Assembly: GCA_947044365.1 (NCBI GenBank)
Contig: OX345636.1
Coordinates: forward strand, 48,028,896 to 48,092,895
Source of the DNA: Petrosia ficiformis
Taxonomy: Eukaryota; Porifera; Demospongiae; Haplosclerida; Petrosiidae
Direction of reading: 5' to 3'
DNA: 64,000 nt
The number at the start of each line of letters is the position of its first letter. The stretch's first letter is position 1. A program made the translations under genes and the position numbers. The notes beneath the pieces were generated by a model. The model searched no databases. It was not told the DNA's origin and saw only the letters and a program-made list of their open reading frames with translations. This document shows, in pieces, positions 48,348 through 61,139 of this stretch.

Positions 48348-49985
48348 TTAGGTAGAATAGCTATTATGCAAACATATTGGTTATACAAACATTCTGTTTG
48401 AAAAACATTGCTCAATAACTCAAAGTTTATGATAACATTATACTGCATTATAATTTTTTCTCATGATCTTTTCTACTTGCTAATTTTAGTTTAATATAAA
48501 CACAGAATTCATACAACTAATATTGACAGCTATATCTTATTACTCTGTTTGCATTTAATAAAATTAGTATACATAATTATGCTGATGTGTACAATTAAAA
48601 GGACACAGCATTACTTTCAAAATAAAATTGTTGAAATGATAAACACAATTGGTTAGTGCAATGGCAAAGATTTATCAATTAGTTGCTGTTCAGAATATAT
48701 ACATCTAATGCCATAGCTACTTTGTACTAATTATATTAAAATGTGTGAACATTATATGCACCAAATAATATCAATTATCATACCTAATATCTCATATTAG
48801 ATGCACAAAGAAGGTTTGGACTCCTAATTCAAAATAATTATTCTGTTTTTTTATACATCTATTAGACAAAATAGGATATTGAAATTACAACTATTGGATT
48901 ATAATTACATGTGTATCCATAACAACTAACACAACAACTACAGATTGAAAAAAGAATTTTTACAATAACTCACTCATCAGTTACAAGGATATAAAGATAT
49001 TGTTAACATTCACACCATAATATCCCCTTTTTTTAATCTTTCATACACTGTTCCCATTTTATGTCAACTATAATACTTCAAGGGAAACTATCAAGAAAAT
49101 GGTTTGAAAACATACAACCTCATAGCTAATTTAAGGAAATAAAAAAAACATCAGTATTTAAGATATTGCAAAGTGTTAGCAATAAAGGAAACTATAATAA
49201 TAATAGATACAAAGCATTGTAATGGCATCAGCATGCATGCAACCACAACCTACATTATGATGATTTAAACTTACAGTATTTTAACATCTTTGTTGGTGAT
49301 ATATGCCCATAACATGTTGGGAACTTAGCCACTAAATACTATACTATACAAACACAACATTAGTTTGTGATTCCTTTGTGAACAAGCAATAAAGCATGTC
49401 TTTTGAATACAAAAGATTTTCCCAAGCATGAGTTATTGTTCATAAAATTTCAATTTTATGAAACAGAACAGTTTAGAGTTATATGCTTGCATAGCAGATC
49501 ATTATTTGTAACTATTAAAATAAAGTTACACAGCTATAATTATGTCTGTATTAAAGTTGGATGCTAGCTATACATATAATCCTATACATGTTGATAATTA
49601 AGCTAATTTTTTTAATTATGCAATAACAGGAGCTTATGAGTGCCATAAAGGTGCGTCAAACCACACTAACCATCTGTTGTTGAATCACACTTTCAGAAAA
49701 ACTCCAAATATGGCCATAAGACAGTGCTGTGAGTGAAATAGAGAATAGATGTCACTTGTAAGCAAAAGAGAATGATAATTAATTCTTAAATAATTGATAT
49801 ATAATTATATATATATAATATATATATATAAGACTGACCTTCATTGGTAAACAAACTTTAATGCATTTATGATTGTATGATTTCATATGATATATAACTT
49901 ACACCAGAATTTGCCAAAAATATTTACATCATTCAAAAAAAAACAAAAACAATGGAAACAATGATAAAAAAACATTTTCAAAAAA
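47400..49985 (+). repeat. Family B copy
   Basis: Continuation of the segmental duplication: tandem head units (GACTAAAAAGAAAAACTTTA), TA run, body and a long tail to about 49985. First of three head-to-tail B copies. Confidence 0.7.
47699..48248. mobile_element. Inverted-repeat element inserted in a TA microsatellite
   Basis: Outer ends are TATACCATGG and CTATGGTATA. The left part (47697-47834) is itself an imperfect 138-base palindrome around TATTGGCC...GGCCAATA. Inner arms 47845-47868 and 48221-48244 share CTAACAGAAACATCAAAG. Absent from the equivalent site at about 33.76 kb. No coding evidence. Confidence 0.65.
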
Positions 49986-52079
49986 ATAAACCATTGACTA
50001 AAAAAAAACTTTAATTGCATTTGCAAACATTCCCAAATGAATATATATAGTCAGAATGACTATGCATACTAAACAAATTGACTAAAAAGAAAAACTTTAA
50101 TTGGACTTACAAATATTCCCAAATGGCTACATATATATATATATATATATTTATAGGTAGAATGGCTATTATGCAAACACTGTAGTTAGTTATAGAATCA
50201 TTCAGTTATGATAACATATCTATTATAATGTATGTATACATTTTAATTTGTTCTCATCACTATTTCTACTTGCTAATTTTAGTTTAATATAAACACAGAA
50301 TTCATACAACCAATACTGACAGCGTCAAACATATATTATTACTCTGTTTGCATTTAATAAATTTAGTATATATATGCTGAGGTGTACAATTAAAAGGACA
50401 TGGCATTACTTTCATATCACTGCAAAAATAAAATTGTTATAATGACAAACACCATTGGTTAGTGCAGTTGCAAGGATTTAACAATTAGTTGTTGTTCAGA
50501 ATACATACATCTAATGCCATAGCTACTTTGTACTAATTATATTAAAATACGTAAAACATTATATGCACCAAATATTATCAATTATCATACCTTATATCTC
50601 ATATTAGATGCACAAAGAAGGTTTGGATTCCTAATTCAAAATATTTATTCTGTTTTTTGTACATCTAAGATAGGATATTGAAATTACAATTATTAGATTA
50701 TAATTACAAGTATATCCATAACAACCAACACAACCACTACAGATTAAAAAGGAGTCCAGAACCGGGTGTAGCTACATCACTGTTACACTAACCAAGTAGT
50801 ATAAAACATATACAAACCATAGAATATAAATATCACTACATAACAAAAATGTTAAAATAACTTACTGATCAGTTGCAAGGATTTAATATTTCATATACCA
50901 TTCACATTTTATGTCAATTATAATAATTATTTCAAGCTATACTGGTAACTATCTAAAAAATGGTTCATATTTCAAAAACCTCATAGTTAATTTAAGATAA
51001 TAAAAAACACAAGTAATTAAGAGATTGCAATGTGTTAGCAATAAAGGCAACTATAATAATAATAGATACAAATTATTGTAATGGCATCAGTATGCATGCA
51101 ACTATAACCTACATCATGATGATTTAAATTTACAGTACCGGGTATTTTAACATTTTTGTTTTTGCAGTGATACAACCTGATCTCATAACATGATGTGTGG
51201 GCGATCGCCATGGTAGCCTTTGATGTACCATGGGTGATATATCATACTGGGAACTAGCCGCTAACCAATCTAATTGTATTCATAGTTTTTACAACCAAAA
51301 TTGACAATGAGTGTAATACTATGGCTTCTGCTTTACAGCAGTGACATCAAATGTGATTTAACGGCATACGTTAATTATGTTTGTGTTATCATGGTAGAAA
51401 TACATATAGCAATGGTGCATACAACACCCTTGAGATAATTTGTCTTAGGCCATATCATATACAGAACCATTAATTCTTATACAATACTATACTATGTAAA
51501 CACAACATAAGTTTGTGATTCCTTAGAGAACAAACAATAAAGCATGTCTTGGATATAAAAGATTTTGTCAAAAATATTCAAACCATGAAAGAAATTGTTA
51601 ATCATAAAATGGCATAGCACATCATTATTTGTATTAAAATTAGGTTACACAGCTATATGTCTGTATTAAAGTTAGATGCTAGCTGTACATATAATCTTAC
51701 ACATGTTGATAATTAAGCTAATTTTTTAATTATGTAATAACAGGAGCTTATGAGTGCGTGAACAAACTTTAATGTACTTATGATTGTATGGTTCACTATG
51801 ATATATAATTTACACCTGAATTTCCCAAAAAATATTCATATCATTCAAAAAAAAAACAATGAAAACAAGAATAATAATAAAACATTTTCAATAAAAATGA
51901 AAGAAGATGTAGGGATGTCAAAACCCAAAAATCATGACAGCAAGGTCCGGAGACTAACATAGAACCTAAAATTAAACAAATCAATTCCATATAATCTTAC
52001 ATGAGTACAGCGCTTTGTATTTTGCTTTATAACGATGTAAGTACTTACTTAGAGGTTTGTTTGACTAAAGAAAAAATCT
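49986..52079 (+). repeat. Family B copy with a solo hAT end
   Basis: Second head-to-tail B copy. At 50755-50795 it has GGGTGTAGCTACATCACTGT followed by ACACTAACCAAGTAGTATA, which is the right terminus and flank of the hAT element at 17.8 kb, without the rest of that element. Confidence 0.7.
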
Positions 52080-52083
52080 TTAA

Positions 52084-52577
52084 CCCTTACAGCACTGAGC
52101 TTGTTTTTCAAATTACTTCCCATTTCCAACACTGGCGACTCTATTGCATATATTTTGGCCACCATTCACTTTCTCTATCCCAAACTTGGCTCCTTTTCCG
52201 ACATGGAGCACTACTTCTACCAACTTGCTTACCGGGACTCGAAAGTCCCCAAGTGCTTTGTAGGATTAAATCAAATGCAGTGCTCTCCCTCTTTTGACTG
52301 GAACTGGGGCAAGCAAAATGACCCCACTGCATGTTGGTATTAGCTACACCTACAATTTCAGGTTTTACATCAAGGGAAATGCCTCAGGTACCTACCAGAG
52401 CGTGTGAGCACAACAATTTGCGTGGGTGGCCGAAAAAGCAGCAACCTTTTTACCCATTTTCATGGGCTTGTGCCTGACATCAATTACAAGGATTTGGAGG
52501 GCTTCGTAATGCTGGGAACACACTTTGAACCATTAGGGGTGAAACGTCACATATATGTGACATCAGTGTTCTAAGGG
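52084..52577. mobile_element. piggyBac-like short element
   Basis: Ends CCCTTACAGCACTGA and complement of CCCTTAGAACACTGA; TTAA on the left (52080-52083) and TCAA on the right (52578-52581). The CCCTT start and TTAA target fit piggyBac. The body is less AT-rich and has a frame reading GDSIAYILATIHFLYPKLGS, which I do not recognise as a transposase. Confidence 0.5.
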
Positions 52578-52581
52578 TCAA

Positions 52582-53181
52582 GGTTGTACCAGGGGGAGGG
52601 GTAGATGAAACTCCAATCTGTTTCTAGTCTTGCCAGCTTCTTGCTACATACAATCCGGTTCAATTCTGTATCTCTTGGAAGCCACACCCACCCGGGGGTA
52701 TTATTATTGGGCCTAAATGTTTTCGCTGATAGTTTATTTGCAGAAACAAACCTAAGTTGTGGAGGGGGCAGTGGGTGGGAAACAATGGCAGGGTAACTGT
52801 AGTTGCTGTCTGAGAAAGATTGGAGTTTGATAGTGCCTAGAAAAGTAGATTTTATGGTTTCACTGAAAAGCTACAGAATTCAGCTTTCTTCAGCCTCTTG
52901 TAACTATAAAAGTAAAATGAAGTTGCAGAAAACGGCTATGTACATTTTCTCAAAATACATTGTACTTGGTGCATGCCATGTATGGTGGGCGTGGCTTTCG
53001 TGGTTTTGTACTTCTTACAATTGAAAAAATGGAGATTTTATATACTTTTTATCAATTCCAGGACACTATAAAGGTGATTAGAAGATATGAAGGTTGGTAT
53101 TACATCCAATTTTACTCATATTATATTATATTGTATTTTGAAAGTGATTGGAGTCGCATCTGCCCACTCCCTAGTACCACC
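52582..53181 (+). mobile_element. Family E element, copy 2
   Basis: Same order as 59038-59713: GGTTGTA start, GGAAGCCACACCCACCCG, AGCTACAGAATTCAGCTTTC, and the CACTCCCTAGTACCACC end followed by TTAA. It abuts the piggyBac-like element at the TCAA/TTAA site. Confidence 0.7.
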
Positions 53182-53185
53182 TTAA

Positions 53186-54790
53186 TTGGATTTACAAACA
53201 TTCCCAAATGAATATATATATATATATATATATATAGGCAAAATGGCTAGCTATTATTAAAACACTTTACTTAGTCATACAAACATTAATTCTGTTAGAA
53301 AGATATTGCTCAATAACTCAAAGTTTATAATAACATTATACTGTATGTATGTATTTAATTTTTTTCTCATGATCTTTTCTACTTGCAAATTTTAGTTTAA
53401 TTTGCAGTCATATAAACACAGAATTCACTGATATTATACAGTCTTATTACTCTGTTTGCATTTAATAAATTTAGTATATACCGGTATATGCTGAGGTGTA
53501 CAATTAAAAGGACACAGCATTACTTTCATATCACTGCAAAATTAAAATTGTTGAAATGACAAACATAATTGGTTAGTGCAGTGGCAAGGACTTAACAATT
53601 AGTTGTTGTTCCAAATACATACATCTAACACCATATCTACTTTGTACTAATTATATTAAAATACGTAAAACGCACCAAATATTATCAATTATCATGCCTA
53701 ATATCTCATATTAGAAGCACAAAGGTTTGAACTCCTAATTCAAAATATTTATTCTGTTTTTTTGTACATCTATTAGACAAGATAGGATATTGAAATTACA
53801 ATTATCGAATTATAATGACATGTATATTCATGACAACCAAAACAACAACTACAGACTGAAAAGAAAATTATAAAATAACTCACTGATCAGTTGCGAAGAT
53901 TTAAAGTTGCTGTTAACATTGACACAACAACATCCCATTTTTTCTATCTTTCATATACTATTCACATTTTATGTCAACTATTATACATTCAAGGTATACT
54001 GGTAACTAGCAACAAAATGATTGATATTTCAAAAACCTGCAACCTCATAGCTAATTTAAGGTGATAAAAAAATGACAGTAATTAAGATATTGCAATGTGT
54101 TAGCAATAAAAGCAACTATAAGATACAAAGTATTGTAATGGCATCGGCATGCATGCAACCATAACCTGCATCATTGACGATTTAAATTTACAGTATTTTG
54201 ATTTCTTTGTTTTTACAGTGATATAACCTAATCACATACTATCATGTGTGGGTGATTGCCATGGTAGCCTTTGATGTACCACAGGTGATACATGCCCATA
54301 ACATGCTGGGAACTAGCCACTAAACAATCTACATGAAATTGTATTCACAGTTTTTAAAACCAAAATTGACAATGAGTGTAGTACTGTGGCTTCTGCTTGA
54401 CAACAGTGACATCAAATGTGATTTAAATTAATGCATACGTTTGTGTTACCATGGTAGAAATACATATAGCAATGGTGCATACAACACCCTTGAGATAATT
54501 TGTCTCAGGCCATATCATATACATAACCATTAATTCTTATACAATACTATACTGTATAAACAAAACATTAGTTTGTGATTCCTTAGTGAACAAAGACTAA
54601 ATCATGTCGTTAGAATATAAAAAAAAATTATCAAAAATATCCCATGCATGAAAGACATTGTACGAAACAACAGTTTAGCTTACATAGCAGATCATCATTT
54701 GTAACTATTAAAATTAGGCTACACAGCTATATGTCTTTATTAAAGTTGGATGCTAGCTATATATATATAATCCCTACACATGTTGACAAG
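53186..54790 (+). repeat. Family B copy
   Basis: Third head-to-tail copy: one head unit, TA run, TAGCTACTTTGTACTAATTA-type segment near 53632 and tail ending near the ATGCTAGCTATATATAT segment. Confidence 0.65.
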
Positions 54791-54849
54791 TTTAATGTAA
54801 GTGTTCCGGTTTGTGTGAGGTGGGTGGTCAATTATTACAATCATAGTCA

Positions 54850-55165
54850 AGAAACAAGATATATTGAGGAAAACGTATCTCTATATTTGCTTTATGATGA
54901 GATTGATGACTTGAATGATGGCACTGGTGTCTCTACCTTTCTGTTTACTCGAAATCTGGGGCTTGAAGAAGTAAGTCTAACTCCAGTCTAAGTGATAGAA
55001 ACTAAGTTACTGTGGTACTCTCTCAAGGGTCTAAAATAATAAATTCCTCATGCCTGAAACTTAACAACTTATTATACTTACTTGTTAAAAATTCCTGCAT
55101 CACCTTTATACTGTTTCTCTGACAGTTTACATTCTTCCTGCTGGTATACAACGCTATTAGACTCG
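54850..55165 (+). repeat. Family A copy, diverged
   Basis: Matches the copy at 22135-22445 in order, including ACTAAGTTACTG, TCTCTCAAGGGTCTAAAATA and ACTTAACAACTTATTATACT. Confidence 0.55.
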
Positions 55166-56006
55166 ACCCCGCACTCAAAATGGGGGTAAGCGTGAGGACT
55201 CAATTGAAGTTAGCCTCACATTCAGTAGCCTCGCATTCTACACCTCACTGTAAACCCCGCCTAGCGAAATTCTTTTGGTTTATTAACTTGTTGTGGAATG
55301 TACAAGGGTTGGGCTGATTTAACTATCGTGCGGGTGGGGCTGGCTAATAATTATGATAATTATTATAATAAATTATATATTATAAATAACTAAGTTTATG
55401 ATAATTATTATTAATATATAATATATATAACATGTTAAACTTAGGGACTGGTTGTTTCCAAAACGGACAAAGTGAAAGAATAATCTAGGATTTCGCTGAG
55501 AGCAGTAATGTTGTGTTCTATTTGTCTAGGTCTACCTTCTGTTATGTTTTATGTTGTTTTATAATAATTTTTACAAGTGTCACCATATAATACAGACTAG
55601 AACTTTCTATTGTTATTGTGTATGCTTGTCTAACAAGTGCTATAATATATGTTGTGTATTACTATCAGTATGTTAAGTTGCATAATAATTTTCTGTTAAG
55701 TGTTATGTTGTGCAATACTTTTCACAAGAATTATATATTTATAGTCTATATAGAACTTTCTTAGGTTGTGTAATACATTTTGTGTTATGTTGTGTAATGC
55801 TCAATCTAGAATCTTCCATATTGTGTAATACTTATTTCTTCTTATAATCATTTCACTATATAAAACCATTACAAAAGTGGTCAAGATTAACTTCCTTATA
55901 GTCATAGTACTGGTTAGTAGTTGGAGTAGAGTTGTTATTCAAGCTCGGTTGACATGGTATGGATCAAGAACATTGAATTGTATGACATTATGCTATTGAC
56001 ATTTAG

Positions 56007-58415
56007 GGTCGAAGGAAAAAGTACAAAATCTGTACTAAGAGATTAGTGGAGCTTATATGTCTACATGGTTTGCCTCCAAAATGTAGAAAAGGTTCACGCA
56101 CAACACCTGATGGGTATTGGATGAGACTGTCTCAGGAACTTTCAGGAAGATCAAAACCTTCTCCTGCATTTATCAAAGCAGTATACTGCTATTGGCATAA
56201 GGATTTACAGCTTGTACAATCTCAAGTTATGCAACTGTTACCAGATGATGATCAGGTAACGAACTGTTACATATTATAATTGCATAATATTTTAGAGATA
56301 CTAACTATTACTTAGAAACAAGTTAATAGTAGGACACAAATAAAATCTGATCAACTTGAAAGAGAGCTGGTATAGAATGGTAATTTAGTTGTAAAAACAT
56401 TATTTAACTGGGAAATGTAAATTTTAATATAGCAGTTTTCAAAGCAGAAGCAAAAAGATTGAAATTTAGATGTCTCAGTGACTGGTATAATAATTATATA
56501 TGCAAGGTAATTTTATCACCATTTTTAACTTTCAAATTACAGGATTACTTCGCAGTGAAAGTATTTCTAATTTGAGAACAAAAAATATTGCTGATGTGAG
56601 TATGACACCAGTACCTAATATCACAACATTAAGTTCAGTGCCAACCATAACAATCCCTATGAGTATACCACACCAGTTAACGGAAGGAAAATACGATGAA
56701 GAAAATGCTGAATTGTATTGTTTATGTAAAAAAGCTTATGATGAGCGGTATGTCCTAAGCATAGCAATGCACATTATTTATTTATCTGAACTACATGCAG
56801 GTTTATGCTGATGTGCAACTTCTGCTTACAGTTCTATCATTTAGATTGCATTGGTCTGGATATATCTGAAGAAAAAGCAAAGAGTATTGGAATTTATAAA
56901 TGCTCTTTATGTGAAATTAATGGGAAAACAGAAGTTCTTTATGAAGAAGGTATATACATAAATGTTTTAGAAACCACAATTGTTTGATTGATTAGCATTT
57001 CTCTTTTCAGAGAATCGCTACAAAACAGCTATGAATCTTGCATATGGAGAGGTATTGAATAGGCTATAGATATGATTGTATATATATAGTTTTAATTAAT
57101 TTATCTTAATGCACATAACATTAATCAATGTAGGAAAAACTTGATGCTGGACTTCCACTTTACCTTTCAACTCCGTTAGAATGGTCAGAAAAAAAGTTGC
57201 AAGTATATTATTGTAGTAATCTATTATCATTTTGGAATTATTGACATTATTCCTACACAGCACCATGTTTCTTCTCCTGATTGGGAGGAAAACAGTTATT
57301 TTTGTGGATCACTTCAAAAGGAAGTTAAGATAAAGCTCTCTTGGGATGAGTGGGAATCCATGGGAGGTCCCCAACATACTCTCAGTGATGAATAGTATAT
57401 TCCCATCATAAAACTATTGTCAGCAACAAACCCATTTTGTACGTTGATGTTTTACAGAAAGTGGGTGAAGAAATCATTTCGACAACAGTCTAAATATCTT
57501 TTTAGATGCTATGGTCACTGTGCTTTTGCAAATTGCCAAGTATCCTTCCGTTTTTGTGTTTTGGATGCAAAATTTGAGCCAAAAAATCACCAATCGCTTG
57601 ATGTAGAAATTTATTATAATGGTAATCTTTTTCATTTAAAAGGTGAGAAACATTCTCGACCAATCAAAAAGTCAGAACGTTCTCTCCTTAAGCATTCGTT
57701 GAAGTTTAATTCACCATCTTCCATTTATATGAAAAGATTCTCCAAACTCTCCGAGATAGAACTTGATTCAGGAAATAGGGATAAAGTTGGAAGTAGTCCA
57801 TCTGTCTTACAAAAAATTTCCTCTGAGGGTAAAAAAGAGGAATACAGAGATGTTGATTTGATTACCTCTCTTCACATACTGAAGTGTGAATTTGATGGTA
57901 CTCACTCAGCTGGCCATGGAGCATGTGCCGAATACATTCAAAGAATTTGTGCATTTCCTTTCCATGTGATGTGCTACACTCCAATTGGAATTCGCTTGTA
58001 TCATTACCTTGCCAAAGACAGTACGTTATTTTGTGATGCTACTGGAACAATTGTATCCATGAAAGGTCAGAATTGCATCAAAGATAAAGCTTTGTATTAT
58101 GCCTTAGTTTTGAGACATCCTTCAGGCAAGCATCCTCCGGTTGCCTTTGCAGAATTTTTATCAAACGAACACTCTGTTCTTGCTGTTTGTTTCTTCTTAG
58201 AAAATTTCCGAAATCACAAAAGAAACATTTATGGTCGAAAAAACCTCATAATCCCAAAGCACGTGGTCATTGACAGGAGCTTAGTTTTACTGTTGAGCTT
58301 TCTAAAAGTTTATAATTCTGAGTCTCTTTCTGATTATGTACATCGGTGTTTTAGAATAGTGACTGGGTGTGCAGAGACAGGTGATCATAACTTAATGTTC
58401 ATCCATGCATGTTGA
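56007..58415 (+). pseudogene. PHD-finger plus DDE-transposase-like gene, multi-exon
   Basis: Exons seen are 56007-56255, 56543-56747, 56801-56949, 57011-57051, 57134-57202 and 57261-58415. Exons 2 to 6 join in phase with GT-AG introns; exon 1 to 2 does not, so an exon or site is missing. The start codon is unknown. Exon 1 has a basic GRRKKYKICTKRL start. Exons 2-3 encode a PHD finger (LYCLCKKAYDER, CNFCLQFYHLDC, YKCSLC). Exon 6 has a zinc-like RCYGHCAFANCQVSF, then a DDE-like core with LFCDATGTIVSM, a PPVAFAEFLSNEHS segment and HVVIDRSLVLL. This resembles MULE-type transposases; the superfamily is not certain. The frame ends without a visible third acidic residue, and TAG at 57393-57395 interrupts exon 6. 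Confidence 0.6.
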
Positions 58416-59037
58416 AGATTCAACATGTGATGTGTTCACTAGATCCTCACTGCCCTCATCATGAAAAAGTACAACATGAAGTACAATGAAGCCATAAATA
58501 CTTTCTTGTCAAGATCGCTTCCAAAAGATTAATAATTATGTTAAATTATTAAAATGTATCAACTTATCTTTACTATTATTATATTATTTTATATACAATT
58601 ATTGTGAAATGAAATTGTAATCTCAAAAGCAGACAAAATGTACCAAAATAATATTTGAATAGGTGGTGATTACACATAAATTAATAAAAGTGAAATTTAG
58701 ATCCCTATACATATAAGTCACTCACAAGTATAGCGATTTAAGATAGACCATCAGTGTATATTGTGATCATTGAATGGGTGTTCCTTAAATTTTAATTCGC
58801 CATTGAACTAACATAGTAACAACTAAATCCAAGTGACTTTTAGATATATACCTAGCATACATATGAATAGGAAAATCACTTTAATAATAGTATCAGTCAC
58901 TTACAAATATTTTAAAGTTAGACCATTAGCGTGTATTGTGATCAGTACAATTTACATATAATTATTTACTTACAGGCTAGCTAATGTTGATGGTGACATC
59001 TCTGCATTAGTAATTCTATAAAAATATAATTCATTAA
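58416..59037. other. Non-coding part of the candidate transposon
   Basis: AT-rich with a diverged direct repeat (about 58700-58780 and 58895-58955) sharing TATTGTGATCA. I see no gene. Confidence 0.5.
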
Positions 59038-59713
59038 GGTTGTAGTCTTTTCCGTGGGCGGATGCTACTCCAATCAGTTTCTAATCTTGCAAGCTTCTTG
59101 CTGCATACAATCTGGTTCCATTCTGTATTTTTTGGAAGCCACACCCACCCGTGGGTATAATTCATACAATCTGGTTCCATTCTGTATTTTTTGGAAGCCA
59201 CACCCACCCGTGGGTATAATTATTGGGCCTAAATGTTTTGACTGATGGTTTATTTTCAGAAACAAACCTAAACACGCCCCACGGGTGGTGGAGGGGGCGG
59301 TGGGTGGGAAACAATGGCGGGGTAACTGTAGTTGCTCTCTGAGAAAGATCGGAGTTTGGTAGTAGTGTCTAGAAAGGTAAATTTTATGGTTTCAGTGAAA
59401 AGCTACAGAATTCAGCTTTCTTCAGCCTCTTGTAACTATAAAAGTAAAATGAATTTCCAGAAAACGGCTCTATTTGTTTTCTCTAAATGCATTGTACTTG
59501 GTGCACGCCATGATTGGTGGGCGTGGCTTCCTCCGTTTTGTACTTATTAAGATGGCAAAAATGGACATTTTATATATGTTTTATCGATTCTAGGACCCTA
59601 TAATGGTGATTAGAAGATATGAAGGTTGCCATTACACCAGGTTAGAGTCATATTATATAATATTCTATTTTGAAACTGATTGGAGTCGCATCCGCCCACT
59701 CCCTAGTACCACC
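59038..59713 (+). mobile_element. Family E element, fullest copy, TTAA-flanked
   Basis: A 676-base element bordered by TTAA at 59034-59037 and 59714-59717. Terminal inverted repeats share GGGCGGATG-C-ACTCCAATCAG on both ends (left about 59056, right complement near 59680). A 59-base internal tandem duplication lies at 59104-59220 (CATACAATCTGGTTCCATTC). The TTAA target suggests piggyBac, but the termini are not typical. Confidence 0.7.
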
Positions 59714-60146
59714 TTAACAGTTAAACTTAGCAGTATCATTAAGAAAGTTAACATATTAAATAGTTTCTTTGACACCAGTGGAATTGTTTAATGTTGTGTA
59801 GCAGGTTGCTTGTAAGTTTGTATTAACAGGAATATCTACTCAATATATATATATATAATAATTGTGTATATAATCATACAATTTATAAGTATGTTAGAGC
59901 ACAGCCAACTACTGGGATGATGTGAAGCCAAAGCATCGGAGCCAGTTAGAATACAGAATTAGATATACCTTGTTAGATGCAGCAATTATTTATAAAACCT
60001 ACCTTTATAAATATGAGTAGCGGGTATTGTTATAAATTTTGAATGAGAGGCTGCAGGTTGCCAGATATTTAGCAGGAAAATTTTTGTGGTTAACTTCAAA
60101 ACCTCAAGAATGCGGGGCTGAATGTATGTGGGGCTAACTTCAGTTG

Positions 60147-60459
60147 AAAAAATCAGTCAAGCAATTCTAAGAGATGAAATGTGGTTTATGACTAGAGTAG
60201 ATGTTGTTGCAGTATATAGTACGGTAGCAAATTATTTCCAGTTGTTCTATAAGATGTATAAATAGCTGCCATAAATATATTAATTTTTTCAATCATAGGT
60301 GTGTCTTAATTTCATTTTTGCAAGCTTATAACTCCAAGACCAAGCAAGGGATCGCCATGAAACTTGTTACGCATACTTAGTATACTTTCTTACTATGGTG
60401 TAGCTGCAGTGGTAGAAAGAGTGCTATAATGTCCGAGCATGGGTGGTGTTCGATAATTG
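60147..60459. other. Intergenic, nothing recognised
   Basis: AT-rich sequence between the candidate transposon and a family D relic. No gene or repeat recognised. Confidence 0.4.
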
Positions 60460-61135
60460 ACTCTTTACTCTATATATCATTGCTCATTTGTATGGGTCTG
60501 AATCTTATACTCAGGAAAAGATTAACTTCAGATTGTTTAATGCATACAAAAAGTTAAGTGTAAAGTAAAAAAAGTCAAGGATGGAAATTTTGCTATCAAC
60601 TGGAGTAAAACTGTGAAGGACTGAGTGGATGCTATCAACTGAACTCAAATCAATATCCATTTTAAATACAAAAAGTACCTTAAAAATATGTGTATTTCAT
60701 TTATATAAATGGTCTTACATTTAGTCTGTGTTTTATCTCAGAAAAGAAAGAAAGGTTCTCTGTGAAGCACTCAACAACCCTCAGAAATACACTTACTTGT
60801 GTGTGAATCACGTGCACTACACATGATTTGAAATAGAATGCTTGGAGCTATATAGTGCTCCAGTTTTAGGCAGCACTATTTCAATTGTGTTTGATTTGAT
60901 GCAGTGCTTTGCCAGCGATAGTCATACTACAGTAGCAGTTATGTTTAGATGTGTGTAGATGTCTCCAGGAGTCTTCCAAAGTCTGGAAACAGTAACCGTG
61001 AATGATATAAATTGTTATAACTTTGTAACCAAAAGGTTATAGCAAAAGCCTGTTGTTATTTTTGATCCTTGTATAATTTGAAGTCTGCCAGTAGCTCATT
61101 TCAGCAGCCAATATTCATAGTGTTTCCAGAAATTT
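60460..61135. mobile_element. Family D element, old diverged copy
   Basis: Shares CTTCAGATTGTTTA, GAAAGAAAG, the AGTCTGGAAACAGTAA segment and CCTTGTATAATTTGAAGTCT with the two younger copies in the same order. The GC-rich ends are not preserved. Confidence 0.6.
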
Positions 61136-61139
61136 GCGA

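Larger units (their letters stand above)
42080..49790. repeat. Segmental duplication, copy 2
   Basis: Direct-orientation partner of 28770-35210, about 13-14 kb away. It differs by two insertions: family D at 42245-43071 (17 bases of the copy 1 sequence are missing at the site) and an inverted-repeat element at 47699-48248 within the TA repeat. Confidence 0.85.
55201..60146 (+). mobile_element. Candidate decayed autonomous DNA transposon with a PHD-transposase gene
   Basis: CAATTGAAGTTAGCC followed by a diverged copy of CACATTCAG and CCTCGCATTCT at 55201-55245 is matched in inverted order at about 60104-60146 (GAATGCGGGGCTGAATG, GGCTAACTTCAGTTG). This imperfect pair of about 45 bases brackets the only gene in the interval (56007-58415) and a nested family E copy (59038-59713). 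I saw no clear target duplication. The inference is that these are the transposon's own termini. Confidence 0.5.

Noticed and set aside
47604..48448. Frames made of Tyr-Ile repeats
   Set aside because: These are translations of TA microsatellites.
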